From Patagioenas fasciata (taxonomy: Eukaryota > Chordata > Aves > Columbiformes > Columbidae): a stretch of DNA of 64,000 nt. The stretch lies in assembly GCF_037038585.1 (NCBI RefSeq), contig NC_092526.1:35477501-35541500 (forward strand), written 5' to 3'. The notes under the pieces were generated by a model that worked only from the letters and a program-made list of their open reading frames with translations, was not told where the DNA came from and ran no database searches. The position numbers were made by a program, and so were the translations under genes. Positions 34,525-47,053 of the stretch are shown here, piece by piece. Positions within the stretch are counted from its first letter, which is position 1; every line of letters begins with the position of its first letter.

Positions 34525-37500
34525 TCCCACATGCAATCAGCATAAAACTTATATATTCCTGAAATCTCCCTCCCTCAGGTTTGACAAAATGGCCACATCT
34601 GGGATGTAGATTTATTTCTTTGGGACAAGAAAGATCAATGACTTCTCCAAAGCTTCTCTAGTCATTGGCTGGAAAGAACAATTTAGCATCGAATATGGTA
34701 ACAACCTCGACTTTATAATGGGAGTTCTTCACCCTTGGGTACAGGTTTTGTGTGTGCTCTGCTCCCCTTTAACACTGCGAGGAAGGCTGTGGGAGGGCAA
34801 GGTGAGTGCAGGGGATGGGGATGAGGATAGAGGGAGGACACGACAGCTTAGCATAGGAATGTAATCTGGGATTTGATACATTGGTGAAGCTGAGTGGTTT
34901 CTTATCCTCCTCTATTTTCCTCTTCTTTCATCCAGCATTGATGTCCACTGTGTATGTTCCCCTTTACACCATGCTAGAACTATGATAGAAGGAAAAGGCA
35001 GGGATGGGGTGGGGGAGGAAAAAATCTCGGTAAAGTTTCTGTTCTAGAGAGAAAACAGCATTTTATCAAAATATTAGCAGAGTGCCAGCTGGTGCCAATT
35101 AGCATAGCTCTCTGGGTGAGAGTTTTCCATTTACCTTGTGCTGGTTTTCTTTCTTTGGGCTGCACATGGACTTTCCTGAATTGCAAAGGTTTTGGCCACC
35201 AAAATTAATCTGTTCTTCTCATCCAGCTTGGGCATCGCTTCTGAAGCCACAGTTCATTCAAAAGCCCATTGCTCTGGGGAACCAGGTAAGTGTCCCAGCA
35301 TAGGCTGGTTCAAGCTCGCTGGATAACGAGAGATGAAGGTTCATGAGAATGGAAAACGTGTTGTGCAGATGCTCATTAAACAGGCAGTGTGACTGGAGAG
35401 CCTATGTCCCAATAGCTGGTTTGGGAAGGTGGCAGTGCTAGGCTGGGTCTGACTGCCAAAGCTGATGAGGGGTCTGGACACAAATGCTCTGCATCTTTGC
35501 AAGAGATGCTGCTGCGTCCTGGACTCCAGCCTGGTGCCGGGCTTTTGTGGAGTGAGGAAAGTATTGCTCATTCATAAATGCCTGGTTTTAGGGATATTAT
35601 TCCTGAATATAAAGTAGAACCAGCTTTTAGAGGCAGAGGATAAAGATTTGGCTGGGAACCTCTGAGCTGGAGGACCAATAACCTGGGAATTGCTGTGAAG
35701 TGTTTGATCTGTCTTGGGCCAGCAAATGCTGAGCCAGCACCTGCCGTTAAGTGGAAGTTATTTTCTGCATCCACCAGAGTCCTATAAAACCATTTCCTCT
35801 GGGACCTACGGGGATGGCCCAGGCTTTTTCTTTTTTTCTTTTTCCCAACAGTATCAATATGTGAGTGTTAAGGGAAGGAGGACGTGCTATTGGCAGATTT
35901 AAGGGTGGCCTTGGGGCTCTATCACCTCTCTCCAAGTGGCTTTGCCAGAGTGTTGGAATTGCCTTCTTATTCATCTGGTCTGGTGCTTAACAGGCAGAGC
36001 TGGTGCTCACAAATCCTGGGCCCTACACTCACCTCTGCTGCTGGTTCCTTGTGTCAGCCCAAGGAGATCATGTGTCCTGCAAAAGGTGGGAAAGGGCTGT
36101 CTTCCCAGGCTGGGGGGAGGTGGGTAAAGTGGTGGGCAAAGTCCCCCCCCTGCATACATGGGGGATGCCTTAAATAAGCAGAGTCCAAACCCCGCAGGGC
36201 AGGACCGAGTTTCCTTCAAGTATTTCTGTAGATGCCTTGACATTTTCAGACATGACTTCCCTGTGCATCCCTCCTCCTAGTGTCATCCCTCCTTCCTCCT
36301 CACATTTGCTTCTTGGAAACTTTCATCTGTTTTTCAAAGCATAACTGTACTTTGGTTCCTCTGAGGATCCCAACACTATGTTGAAGCATACTAAATCTTG
36401 AAAGGTGCAAACATAAGGGTTGTGCTCAAAAGGTGCCACCATCTTTCAGATAATAACCCTCGAGGGCAGCAGCTGGACATTCACAGAGTACGTTTCCTTC
36501 AAGAGGTGGGTGCTTTGGCAATGAGAAACTGAAGGAGCAATGGGAAAGGTGACACCTCCACCTGCCGAGTGATGCCTTTCAGCTCTTGGGTTAGTCCAAG
36601 CCAATTATTTTGTTTGCCCTGTCAGTCCATTTGCAAAGGCTGAAGGAAAGAAAAACAACATTCTCCCTGCCTCTGGCCCACCACCTAAGTGCTAAAGCAG
36701 ACCCTGTGAGGTGAAGCACCAGGAGGTGTAAGTGGAAGAAGACCTGGCAGGAGATCTCATTCTCTGATTGTGCCTGGGGGCTTTTCCCGTCAGAGCCCCT
36801 GGAAGGCCAGCGGGGAAATGATTCCAATTCCAGGCTTTCCAGCTTCCACACTCGTTTAACCCAATCCATTTCCTACTCTCTGAGAGGGAAGCAAGGATGA
36901 GGTTTGCAGATTCAAAGTATGGGGAGGAACTGAAAATTACATCAGCAGCTTTACAGCCACTTCTTTTCTTGGCAGGACATGAGGGAGAACGTCTCCCTGC
37001 CTCTAGGACAGAATGTGGAGGAACACAAATCACAATGCTGAAACGTTTTTCACTTTGCTCTGATTACCTTTCCTCTCCCAGCAGTTTTATTAGGGTTCAT
37101 AAATTAATCCTTAGAGCACATATTCCCCCTTGTGTTTTAACTCTCTAGGGTTAAAACCCTCAGAGGTCACTCATCCCGAGAGATTGCCAGTTGTCCAAGA
37201 AAAGCCACCTTTCGCCATCAGTGCTGAATCTGAAGGTTGTGGCAAGGATCCACATTATGTCATCTCCATCTAGAGAGAAGAGAAGAGAAGATAAATCATT
37301 AGGAAAAAGCATGTCTGAGGTAAGTGTTTACATCAAACCTTTTTTTTTGGTCATCTGTCTGTCATATCCTGGTATGGTCCTGGGCCTCACAACAAAGACT
37401 TGGGCCCCCGTTTCCACCTCATCTCAGCTTGTTGGCCATGGTGCATCCTTTGCTTTAAAACCGCTATGTGATATGCCGGATCCTCTTCTCAGAAATGCCA

Positions 37501-38547
37501 CCAGCTCCCTATGCAACTTTCCCTCACTTTGCTGAAGCCAGTTTTCCATGCAAAAAAAGGAAAAAAAAAAAAAGAAGGAAAAAAGAGAAATAGAAATGTC
37601 TGCCCTGCTGCTGCCCTTGCTCTGATGTATCCATTTACATCCACAGCATCTGGAGAGAGTGATATCTCTGTGTTTTTCCAGTCCTGAGCACAGCGAGAGC
37701 TCGCGGCACGAGTGTAATGTAAATAACAACCCTAATAATGCAGTGAAATGGGTAGGTGAAGATATGGCTGAGGAATATGATACTGTCTCAGAAGCGTTTC
37801 AGCACGGTAGCTGTGGTGCTGCACTCCACAAGCGCAGCAGGAGAGCAGCAGAAAATTCCTCAGTCCCAGCACAGCACCATTGCCTGGTCCCCTCTTACGA
37901 GAAGCCACAGAGGTAATAGCAATCCTTTTGGCAGGAGCATTTTCTTCACATCAAGCCAAAATACATCCAATAATAGAGGAGGGTCCCATAAAGCTCAGCA
38001 TGGTAGGAACCTGTTAAACCGATAACCTCTGCTGAGCTGGTGCGTGGGTTCATCTCACAGCCTGTAGCTCTTTCGGAGAGTAGTGATGTTTAATCCAATA
38101 TTTTATAGCTGATGTTTGCTAAGCAGCCTTAGTCTGGTGTCAAAGTCTCCATTTTCCACGCAAGGTTTGCTAAAATGTTTTGCACCGACCTAGTATTTTT
38201 GATGAAATTCCTCACTGATCCAGCACTGAGTGTGTTCCCCCATGTGGGGGACCATCAGTTTCCCCCTGTAGATGGGGGTCCATAGTATCTCCTTGCTCCT
38301 GCTGAACCATTTGCAGTGTGGGGTCACCCACCCTGCTGTCCCTCCAGGTGTTCTTGGTGGGCCTCAAGATGGCAGCCTGGATGGGCACCAGCCCTAAACT
38401 GGCTGTTTCTGGAAGGGGAACCACCCCTCCTACATGGTCAGGGCCTAGAAATGGTCATCAACCTAGAAATAGGGTGATTTGAGTCTAATTCTTGCAACTG
38501 TAGTTCTTTCCTTGGCAGTCGACTTGGACAGGAGTTTTTGGTATTGA
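34525..38547. other. Intergenic, no gene seen
   Basis: Non-repetitive except for an A-rich tract at about 37550-37590. Open frames are short, overlap on both strands and resemble no family. Confidence 0.5.
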
Positions 38548-38667
38548 GTTTGTTTTTTTGTTGTTGTTGGTTTTGTTCATTTGTTTGTTTTGCTTTGGTT
38601 TGTTTATTGTTGTCGTGGGTTTCTTTTTGTTTTCTTTTTTTTGTGTTTGTTTGTTTGTTTCCCCCCC
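38548..38667. repeat. T/G-rich low-complexity tract (GTTT)n
   Basis: About 120 bases dominated by TTTG/TTTTG units ending in a C7 run. It is the reverse-strand counterpart of the AAAC-rich tracts at 1.6, 47.0 and 54.1 kb. Confidence 0.85.
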
Positions 38668-41600
38668 AAGAAGATGGCAGGCCATAGGAACTGGTGATTT
38701 GGAGAGCATTAAAAACATACCTGGAAAAACCTGCTCCCAGTTAGGTTGGTTCAGAGGGCCAGAATTAGTTTAGATGTGGAGAAAGCAGAGGTTTTCGGTG
38801 CATTATTTGCTTGTTGTTTGCTGTAAGGGAGGAGAAAGTCAAAAAAGCGCAGTGGTGAGCTATGTTGCTTTGGAACAAAATATTTACATTTTTTTCCACA
38901 TTTCCCATAAGGCATTAGCACTTTTCCAAATGTGACTTAGGAGAAGCAAATGCTCAGTGGTCTGCAGATCTGATGTTTGCTTAAGCACCATGACATATGT
39001 GCATATGTATATACATACGCACACATGAGATATTTCAGTTCTTCTATTTAAATTAAGGGTGGGATACCCTTCAGCGCTGCATTTCTCAGCATATGTGTTC
39101 TTATACTCACTTGTTCTTTGTTTCTGCCAATGCCTAAATTGGGAATACTAAACAGCCACAAATATGCAGCTAGCGGAGACACAGGAATTCATTTGGAGGC
39201 AGCGAATTTTGATCTCAACTTGATATGTTTACAAGGGAAGGAGTCGCTACAGCTGCGGGAGAGGAGATTTCTGTGGTGTTATCTGTCTGTAATGTGTATC
39301 ACGGCCTTGTTTTTCGCAAGTGCCTCAGGGCAAAACTGAAGCTTTTAAACAGAAAATAGCAACTAGTTTCAGTGCCACATCAGGGATATATGTATATGTA
39401 TGCATATATATATATAGGAAACACCTGTTTGCACACTGTTGACACCATTTTTAGGTTTTTTTACGTGGCTAGCATGAAACACCCAGGATAATTAGGTGGT
39501 GGGTGCCTGAGAGGAGGCAGCATCCCCAATACATGGTCCCTTGTTCCCCAGGAGAAAGAGAGCTCCTCAGGGATCTGGAAGTGGCCAAGGGGGGCTCTGA
39601 CCTGTGGAGCACTTGATGTACCACCCCTTGATATGTGCAAAATCTGCCTGTCGTCACCCCACTGGTGCCACAATGAGCAATGAGGTGCTGGTGGCTGGGA
39701 GCGGGTTGGGAGTAGCAAGGGAGGGCTGGAGAATAACAAGCAACTGGGTGGGTGCTGGGGAGCAGAGGAAAGGGAAATTTGACACAAATGCAAGTGTTTT
39801 ACCTTCTAAATCATCTTAGTGCTCTCTGGCCAAAATGCTGCTCTGGCTTGGGTTTCTGGATGTCCTGAATACCCAGTTTTTGAGGCTGGTTATTGGTCAC
39901 CCGAGGAGATATTGGTCAACTCCAGCCATAGGTTCCTCGGGAGAGCATTGGGGTCATGCTCTGCCACCCATATGCCCCCATTTCAAATGAGGTCTGGACT
40001 TCAAATAAGGTCATGACCTGTGTACATCCATAGTGAATGAAGCCTCGCTTCTGATTCCAATTTTAAAGCCAGAGCAACTAAAGCAACAAGATTTGCACTC
40101 GCCAGTATTTTGCCTATATCTTGGTAGCTTATCAGTGTGGGTTACTCTGTCTTTGCCCACCTTGGTCCATGCAATGTGCCTCAATATTTCCTCACCACAA
40201 ACTCTCAGCAGGGACCACGTGCGATTTGTTTCTAGTCACAAACATCAATTTCCCCCTCCTGTCCCCATAGGCTTTTAAACCCACCAAATTTTCCTTTGTC
40301 TTTTTTGGCAATAAAAGCATCAAGACATGTGATCCTCTCAGCACTATTGCTAGCCTGAAGTTGTTGAGTGATTCTCTCAAGGCAAGCTGAGCTGTGCTCT
40401 CCCATATTACCCACCACAAAAATAAAACATTGGCAAGGAAGCAGAAAGAGCTGGACATTGACACTGCAGCTGTAATATTGTTTTCTTTGCTCCAGGAATG
40501 AGTCCCATCAATAGTACAATTTCATTTTCCTGGTATAGTATTTCAAGAAAAAGATCTATTTTTTTTATTTTTCATTGGAGAGACAGTGGGTTTCAAAGTG
40601 TTAGTTGGCTTAAGACACTATGGGGTGATGCAGCCCATTGATCATGCAATGAATTATAGCAGAGATACTGCTCTAGACATGACCAGCTGCCTTTGAAAGG
40701 GAATCCCTTCTATTTTGGGGATGCCTCGAGGTCAGGCACCCCGTCGGTAGTGAGTGATTGATATGTCACTGTACATACATTGCTCTATATAGCACATTCT
40801 CCTGCCTTTAATGGTGTGGTGTTCAACCCTTGGTACAGGGACAAAGAAAGCCCAGGGTAACCAAATGTCCCTGAAGCAGGTGAGATTGATTTGGAGGCTA
40901 AGGAGTGTTATCTGCTGCACCTCGAGCTGTCCCCACAGCTCCAGATGGCAGCTTGCTATCAGGTCCTGCATCCCACCTTGGCCCAAAGCAACGTGCCATA
41001 GGGGACAAACTCCTTCCCACCCCACACAAGACCCATCCCCACTCAGCCATGTCCACCCAGCAGCTCCCATCCTGCCCACTGTGCTTCTCTCTTCGCATCC
41101 TCCCAGCTGGACCATCCATCTCTTCCCACCACCACTCCCAACTTTTCTCCTCTTTCTTTCAGCCCACTTTTTGGGGGGCTTGGAGGGGGCATCACAGCAT
41201 CCACTGACCCCAGCCTCCCATGTCCCCCCTGCTTCCCTGAGCAGCCGTTGCAAAAGATCAAAGCGTACAGCAAAAATAGCAGAAGGGGAAGAGCTTGTGG
41301 GTTTGACATCTGGAGGCCAGAAGCAGCTCCTGCTTCTGAGTAGGCAAGAGGTGAAGGAGGAAGGGTAAAAGTGGGTTTACAGTCTCTTATTTTTTTACTG
41401 GGACTAAAAACTTCTTAAAAAGTTATATGGTTTGTTGTTACTTGAGACTGCGGTGTCTGTCTTAGTCCTCTGCAGGATGCTAATTTCAGAAATAGGGATG
41501 CTAACAGCACTTATAAATAAAGAGGTGGGTATTTTCTGACAGGTAAAATACTGATTTATCTATGATGCATCATCTGACAGCATTATTTTTATTCCAAGGG

Positions 41601-42600
41601 ACGTTAAGAGGCACCTGGGAAATGTCTGTGCTGCTTGGCTGAATAAAACAGGTGCTGTTTCCTTTTGGGACTGGAGGTTTTCGATGATTAAAGTCTCAGA
41701 AGACACCCCAAACCCAAGGGGACATTCAAGACAGAACCCAGTTTTCCAAAGCTTGTCACTTCTAGGCTGTCTGTCTCCAGTCCTTTTGCAAAATCCAACC
41801 TATGGACAATATTGCCAATATACGTGATTAAAAATCATACCACCAAATCAGAGTGAGGCGTAAAAATTGAAGTTATTGAACTATGTGGCAGTTTCAAAGT
41901 GAATTGCAATATCGAGCCTCCTCTGTGAGAGGAGTTGAGTGGGTAAAGTATTTTATAGAAATATGTGTATCTGAGTGGGATAAGAACCACTGGAGAAAAC
42001 ATAGTGTGACACTTTGTGGTGAAATCATTTACCACAGAAAAATGCAATACACGGGATTATTTGTGCCCAGTGTGATAAATAATTTTGGTCACAGAATAAA
42101 AAGTTGTGGGGGAGAAGGTGAGAATGGAGAAAGGCAGTTTGGGTTGGTTTTCTTTTATCAGAAGAAACCCATGAAACAAACTTTGTTTTGGAGGAGACAA
42201 AATGTATCATTTAATCCCAAGCAGACTGGAGTTTCCTTTACCATGTTTAAAAATTTTCGCTTAGCTGATCAACCTGTTGAACAACAGGAGCTGTTGGAGA
42301 AGTGTTTTGTGGCCCATGGCAGGGAGAGGTGTTGGATTCCCTGTGGTCTCTTTTAAACCTCAACCACCATAATCACTTGCCCCTGATTGCCTGGATGTGC
42401 AGTCAGTGACCTACTCCTTGATCTTGTGCTGAAATAGCTTTTTATTCCCTCTTCTAGTTGTGCCTTCCAGTCACTACAATGGAAAATGTCTCTCATTTGC
42501 ACTGGCTTGACATGTCTTTTTGGTGGTTTTCCTCACCTAGAAGCAGAGCCGCTGCTCCCAGCCACAGTGTACAGTACCAAATGTGGCTTGTGATGCCAAG
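38668..42600. other. Intergenic, no gene; TA-rich tract and a candidate conserved block
   Basis: Contains alternating TATG/TATA tracts near 38993-39019 and 39385-39417, and a candidate conserved noncoding block at about 41540-41665 with a perfect 12-base palindrome. The opposing 185-residue (+, 40811-41368) and 173-residue (-, 40732-41253) open frames overlap each other and look like chance in a C-rich stretch. Confidence 0.5.
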
Positions 42601-42762
42601 GGAGGTGCTTGAGTCACCATCCCTGGAGGTGTTTCAAAGATGTGTAGATGAGGTTTTTAGGGACACGGGTTAGAGGTGGACTTGACAGTGTTAGGTTAAC
42701 AGTTGGACTTGATGATCTTAAAGGTCTTTTCCAAACAAAATGATTCTACGATTCTATGATGC
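42601..42762 (+). mobile_element. CR1 LINE 3' end fragment
   Basis: About 160 bases with TCACCATCCCTGGAGGTGTT, GTTGGACTTGATGATCTTA and a tail of ATTCTACGATTCTATGAT. These are the diagnostic CR1 3' UTR and octamer repeats. It is strongly 5'-truncated and has no coding part. Confidence 0.92.
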
Positions 42763-44775
42763 AAAATGCTACCAGGTCGCATGTCCAAGTGCTTGCATTG
42801 TGCCACTATCATTAGCACAGTGATTAATTGTCTCCTCGTGGTCTCATGAATCCCACTCACTTATTACCCATTGCGCATACCAGGAAATCACAGAATTGGG
42901 CAATGCTCACCCGAACGCTTCAGAAAAAAAAAGGAAAAAAAATGCATGTGCAAGTGCTGGAGACTGAATTGGGCAGGAATGAGAGAAGAAAGAAAATAAG
43001 AGGCTTTTTTTTTCTTTCAATGGTGAGGGCCGATGGGAGGATAGCTGCCTTCATGTGAAACTGGAGCTAAATCCAGGAATGGTATTTATGTGCACGGATG
43101 TAGCTTTCAATCAGGATGATGTAAACACTGCTGCAGAATTTTTTGACCAAGCTGTTTGGGAAACGTGATGGATTAAATATGACAAACAAGATTCCTGGAC
43201 GTTTATTTATCCGCCTTTTCATTTGTGCCAGTTTCATGTTAAGCAAGGCTCTGGCTACCAGACCAATACTAAGCCTTGAGGGCAGGCAATGCTGGGGGGG
43301 AGGGAGCCACAAAGAGAGTGTTTTCCAAGCCTCATCTAATTTAAAGCATCTTTTGCTGAGTGGTGCAGCGAAGAGGATGTGGCTAACACAAATAAAAAAA
43401 TCATAAAGGGATCAAAGTGTGTGTGCAAATTCATTCCTTGTGGCAGGAGTTCTGCCAGTTTGCATGCTCGTTTGCTTTCCTAAAAAAATTTTCTCCCCAC
43501 CCGAAGCCCCCCATGACGGGCTGAGCAAATCGCATGTCAGAATCTCTTCTGGATTTCATAAGGGTTTCAGCATTGATGGATGGCTGGGATGACACCAGAG
43601 CCTGTACATTGTGCCTGAGATCTGAACCGCTTCCCCTCGGTCCCATGGTTGCACATGAAACAGCCGCCTGAGCGTGATCTATTTATAAGAGGTTCAAACG
43701 CACCACAAATGTGGGTGGATGCTGGCTGGAAGCTCCAGGCCACCAGGAAGATCTCTAGCACTTGCAGGAACCTGATGTTACCCCGTCGGGGTGAAAGATG
43801 ATGAAAGCTTGTATTAAAAATATAAATAAAACAAAGTAAGTTGAGCTTTGGAGTTAGGGTGATTCACATGAGATGGCATCAGCCAAAGCAACTGGAGATT
43901 TTTTACAAAGGTACCAGGGTGAAAAGGTGTTAAAATGACTGAGTGGGTAGAACTAGTGCTGTATAATAAATCTCAGGGCAAAGTTGTCTCTGTTGCTGGA
44001 AGATAAGCTGGAGATTTACATCAAATATGAGAAAATCTGCCGTGTTCAGGTTAGAAACCTCTAGTAGTATTGTTGTTTGTGCAGGCTGTGCTGGGGGATG
44101 CCAACATGGATGTTCTGCTGGCAAAGGGCAGGGAAGAGCTAATGCTACCCCTGCTTTAACATCTCCATGATTTTCTGTGCAAGCATTGGGATCAGGGGTG
44201 ACCCCCAAAGTCAATGACCAATTTCACAGAGTGGTTGCAGACCCACCAGAGCACCTACCTGGACCAAGATGAGGGCAATGCCGAGCTCTTGTCACTCCAT
44301 CCAGCCTCATGCTCTGAGCTCCTGCTCACATGATGCCCCAGAGCTGGGAAGATCTCCGCCTTGGGAGGGCACCTGGGACCCCAAAGAAACCCACTGCAAG
44401 TGCCATCCCCATCTGTGGGCTTCTACAGGCTGTCCTGTTGTCTTCTGACCCCAAAATGTCATTACACGCACGGAGAAGAAGACACTTGCCTTCAAGACAG
44501 CCATTGTTGGGGTTGAGTAGCTGGCTACTGCCTAGTCTCAAGCCAGTTCTCCCAGTTCAACAAACCTATATCGCTGTGGAAACCACATGACAGATCGAGG
44601 CCATGGCTGTGTTTCCTATGGGAGCGCTGGCCCACTAGAATAACATATGCAGAGAACAAAGGCTAAAGGCCTGGGCAAGTGTAATGCCGGAAAAAAAAGT
44701 CAGTCTGAAAACCGAAGGGAACATGCTTTCAGAAATCCTGTGGCATCGCTAATGAAAAATAAACATCCACTTTGC
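42763..44775. other. Intergenic, no gene seen
   Basis: No coding sequence recognised. The stretch at about 43100-43300 is AT-rich and repeat-free and may be conserved, but nothing in it identifies a function. Confidence 0.45.
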
Positions 44776-44783
44776 ATCTGCAG

Positions 44784-45812
44784 AGAAAAGAAAGAAGAAA
44801 AGAAAAAAAAAGAAGATAATAAGAGAAGAGAAGAGAAGAGAAGAGAAGAGAAGAGAAGAGAAGAGAAGAGAAGAGAAGAGAAGAGAAGAGAAGAGAAGAG
44901 AAGAGAAGAGAAGAAGGGAAAAGAGGAGAAGAAGAGAGAGAAAGAAGAGAAAAAAGAGAGGGGAGAGGGGAGAGGGAGGGGAGGGGAGGGGAGGGGAGGG
45001 GAGGGGAGGGGAGGGGAGGGGAGGGGAGGGGAGGGGAGGGGAGGGGAGAGGAGGGAAGGGGAGAGAGGAGAGGAGAGGAGAGGAGAGGAGAGGAGAGGAG
45101 AGGAGAGGAGAGGAGAGGAGAGGAGAGGAGAGGAGAGGAGAGGAGAGGAGAGGAGAGGAGAGGAGAGGAGAGGAGAGGAGAGGAGAGGAGAGGAGAGGAG
45201 AGGAGAGGAGAGGAGAGGAGAGGAGAGGAGAGGAGAGGAGAGGAGAGGAGAGGAGAGGAGAGGAGAGGAGAGGAGAGAAGAGGAGAGGAGAGGAGAGAAG
45301 AGAAGAGAAGAGAAGAGAAGAGAAGAGAAGAGAAGAGAAGAGAAGAGAAGAGAAGAGAAGAGAAGAGAAGAGAAGAGAAGAGAAGAGAAGAGAAGAGAAG
45401 AGAAGAGAAGAGAAGAGAAGAGAAGAGAAGAGAAGAGAAGAGAAGAGAAGAGAAGAGAAGAGAAGAGAAGAGAAGAGAAGAGAAGAGAAGAGAAGAGAAG
45501 AAGAGAGAGAAGAGGAGAGGAGAGGAGAGGAGAGGAGAGGAGAGGAGAGGAGAGGAGAGGAGAGGAGAGGAGAGGAGAGGAGAGAAGAGAAGAGAAGAGA
45601 AGAGAAGAGAAGAGAAGAGAAGAGAAGAGAAGAGAAGAGAAGAGAAGAGAAGAGAAGAGAAGAGAAGAGAAGAGAAGAGAAGAGAAGAGAAAGAGAAGAG
45701 AAGAGAAGAGAAGAGAAGAGAAGAGAAGAGAAGAGAAGAGAAGAGAAGAGAAGAGAAGAGAAGAGAAGAGAAGAGAAGAGAAGAGAAGAGAAGAGAAGAG
45801 AAGAAGAAAAGA
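44784..45812. repeat. Purine-only pentanucleotide array of about 1 kb
   Basis: Virtually no C or T on the + strand apart from a few positions at the 5' edge. The array is built of blocks: (GAGAA)n about 44821-44910, mixed, (GGGGA)n about 44975-45046, (GAGGA)n about 45065-45295, (GAGAA)n about 45296-45500, (GAGGA)n about 45513-45583, then (GAGAA)n to 45812 with a one-base phase slip near 45690. The 396-residue + and 355-residue - open frames across it (Glu/Arg/Lys or Ser/Leu/Phe repeats) are artefacts. Length in an assembly is likely unreliable. Confidence 0.97.
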
Positions 45813-47001
45813 ACAAGGTCTTTTTCTTATATTCTAGGATTTTTCTCCATTGAAGACTGTCAAATACTGCATGCCAACACTTGGGAGTATGACAACAGCG
45901 TCTTTAAGTGCAATGAATCAAAGCACAAGAGTAAATTTTTATGGAACCCAAACTGCTATTCTTAGAAATCATTCAGAATAAAAAAATAAACAATTCATCA
46001 GGAAAAGAAATGTTCATACTCACAGGGGAGATTAACTCTCATATGAGTGGAAACAAAACCTCAAATGAGCCATATTGTCATTCCCACACTTAGTTAATTG
46101 CAGTATTGTTCAAGGGCAGAACCAAATGGTTGGAAGGCTGCAGAATTAGATGTAATAGATGGTGCCTTAAGATGGAAAAAAGGCATACAATAATAGTTTT
46201 TTCCTCATGGTTAGTTCCAGAGATGTTGCTTTGCCCAGGTCTAAAATGGGAGTGTAATGAATGGACAGCAGTGTCTCTGGGGAAAAAAAAAGACACCAGA
46301 AAAGCGCAGAAAAGAGGTGGGCACAACCTGAGATCGGGAACCAAATTGTATATTAAGAGAATAGTCTACAATGTCTTAGGTCAGAAGCGTTTCTGACATC
46401 AGAAGGCTGCAGGTGAGATACCTGGACACAGGGGAGCTCTCAGCAACCTGGCTACAGATTTGGTGGGTTCTTCAACACAGGACATCATCTGCAAGTAAAG
46501 ATCCGACATATTCTCCCTAAAATTAGTAAACGGTAAGATAAGATTTTAATGCCAGAGCTACCGAATGAAAACACACTACCTGTATCTAGCCAAAACAGTT
46601 GCTTTTAATGAAGAGCAGATGCCCGTGCGCTTCCATCGCATGAGAAAACACAAAGCAGATTGCCCTCAGCCTTGTAGGACTCTGGTTCTCATTGCATGTG
46701 GACCTTCCTTGGCTTGCTCTTTTCTATGGGAATGAAACCATCTTGGGATGGTCCCACCACCGAAGGGTGGATGAGAAGTGGTGTGCTGATGTCTGCCACA
46801 TACGTTTTGCAGGGAGAGAAGAAGGATATCTATAGGCTGAAAGGTGAAAATGCTGATTAGCAAGTATCACCGTGTGTTTACCTCTCTGGAGCTACTTCAA
46901 AATGTCCATGGAACAGATTTTTTTCTGCAAAGAGATTTGGAGCAAAAAATCTTCATTTCATATCCCCAGAGAAAAAAGTCAAAGTCAAACAAAGTTGTAT
47001 T
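45813..47001. other. Intergenic, no gene seen
   Basis: AT-rich, repeat-free sequence. The part at 46500-46670 looks like a possible conserved noncoding element. Confidence 0.45.
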
Positions 47002-47053
47002 AAAAAAAAAAACCAAACCAAACACAAAAAAACCCCAACAAAAACAAACAACA
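47002..47053. repeat. A-rich tract with AAACC units
   Basis: About 50 bases of A runs broken by CC and C, similar in texture to the tracts at 1.6 and 54.1 kb. A further A-rich run lies at 47097-47107. Confidence 0.8.

Noticed and set aside
34059..34562. Lys/Arg/Glu-rich and Phe/Ser/Leu-rich open frames of 68-157 residues
   Set aside because: Translations of the (TTTTC)n array plus short flanks.
40732..41368. 185-residue + and 173-residue - open frames on opposite strands of the same DNA
   Set aside because: Mutually overlapping frames in a C-rich, stop-poor stretch. Pro/Ser/His-rich composition with no family match.
41883..42356. 157-residue + open frame starting with ATG
   Set aside because: Protein-like composition but nothing recognised and no gene context. 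Kept only as a low-priority translated-search target.
44647..45837. 396-residue + open frame (and 355-residue - frame) over 44.6-45.8 kb
   Set aside because: Almost entirely a translation of purine pentanucleotide repeats, which lack stop codons in these frames. No unique coding sequence.
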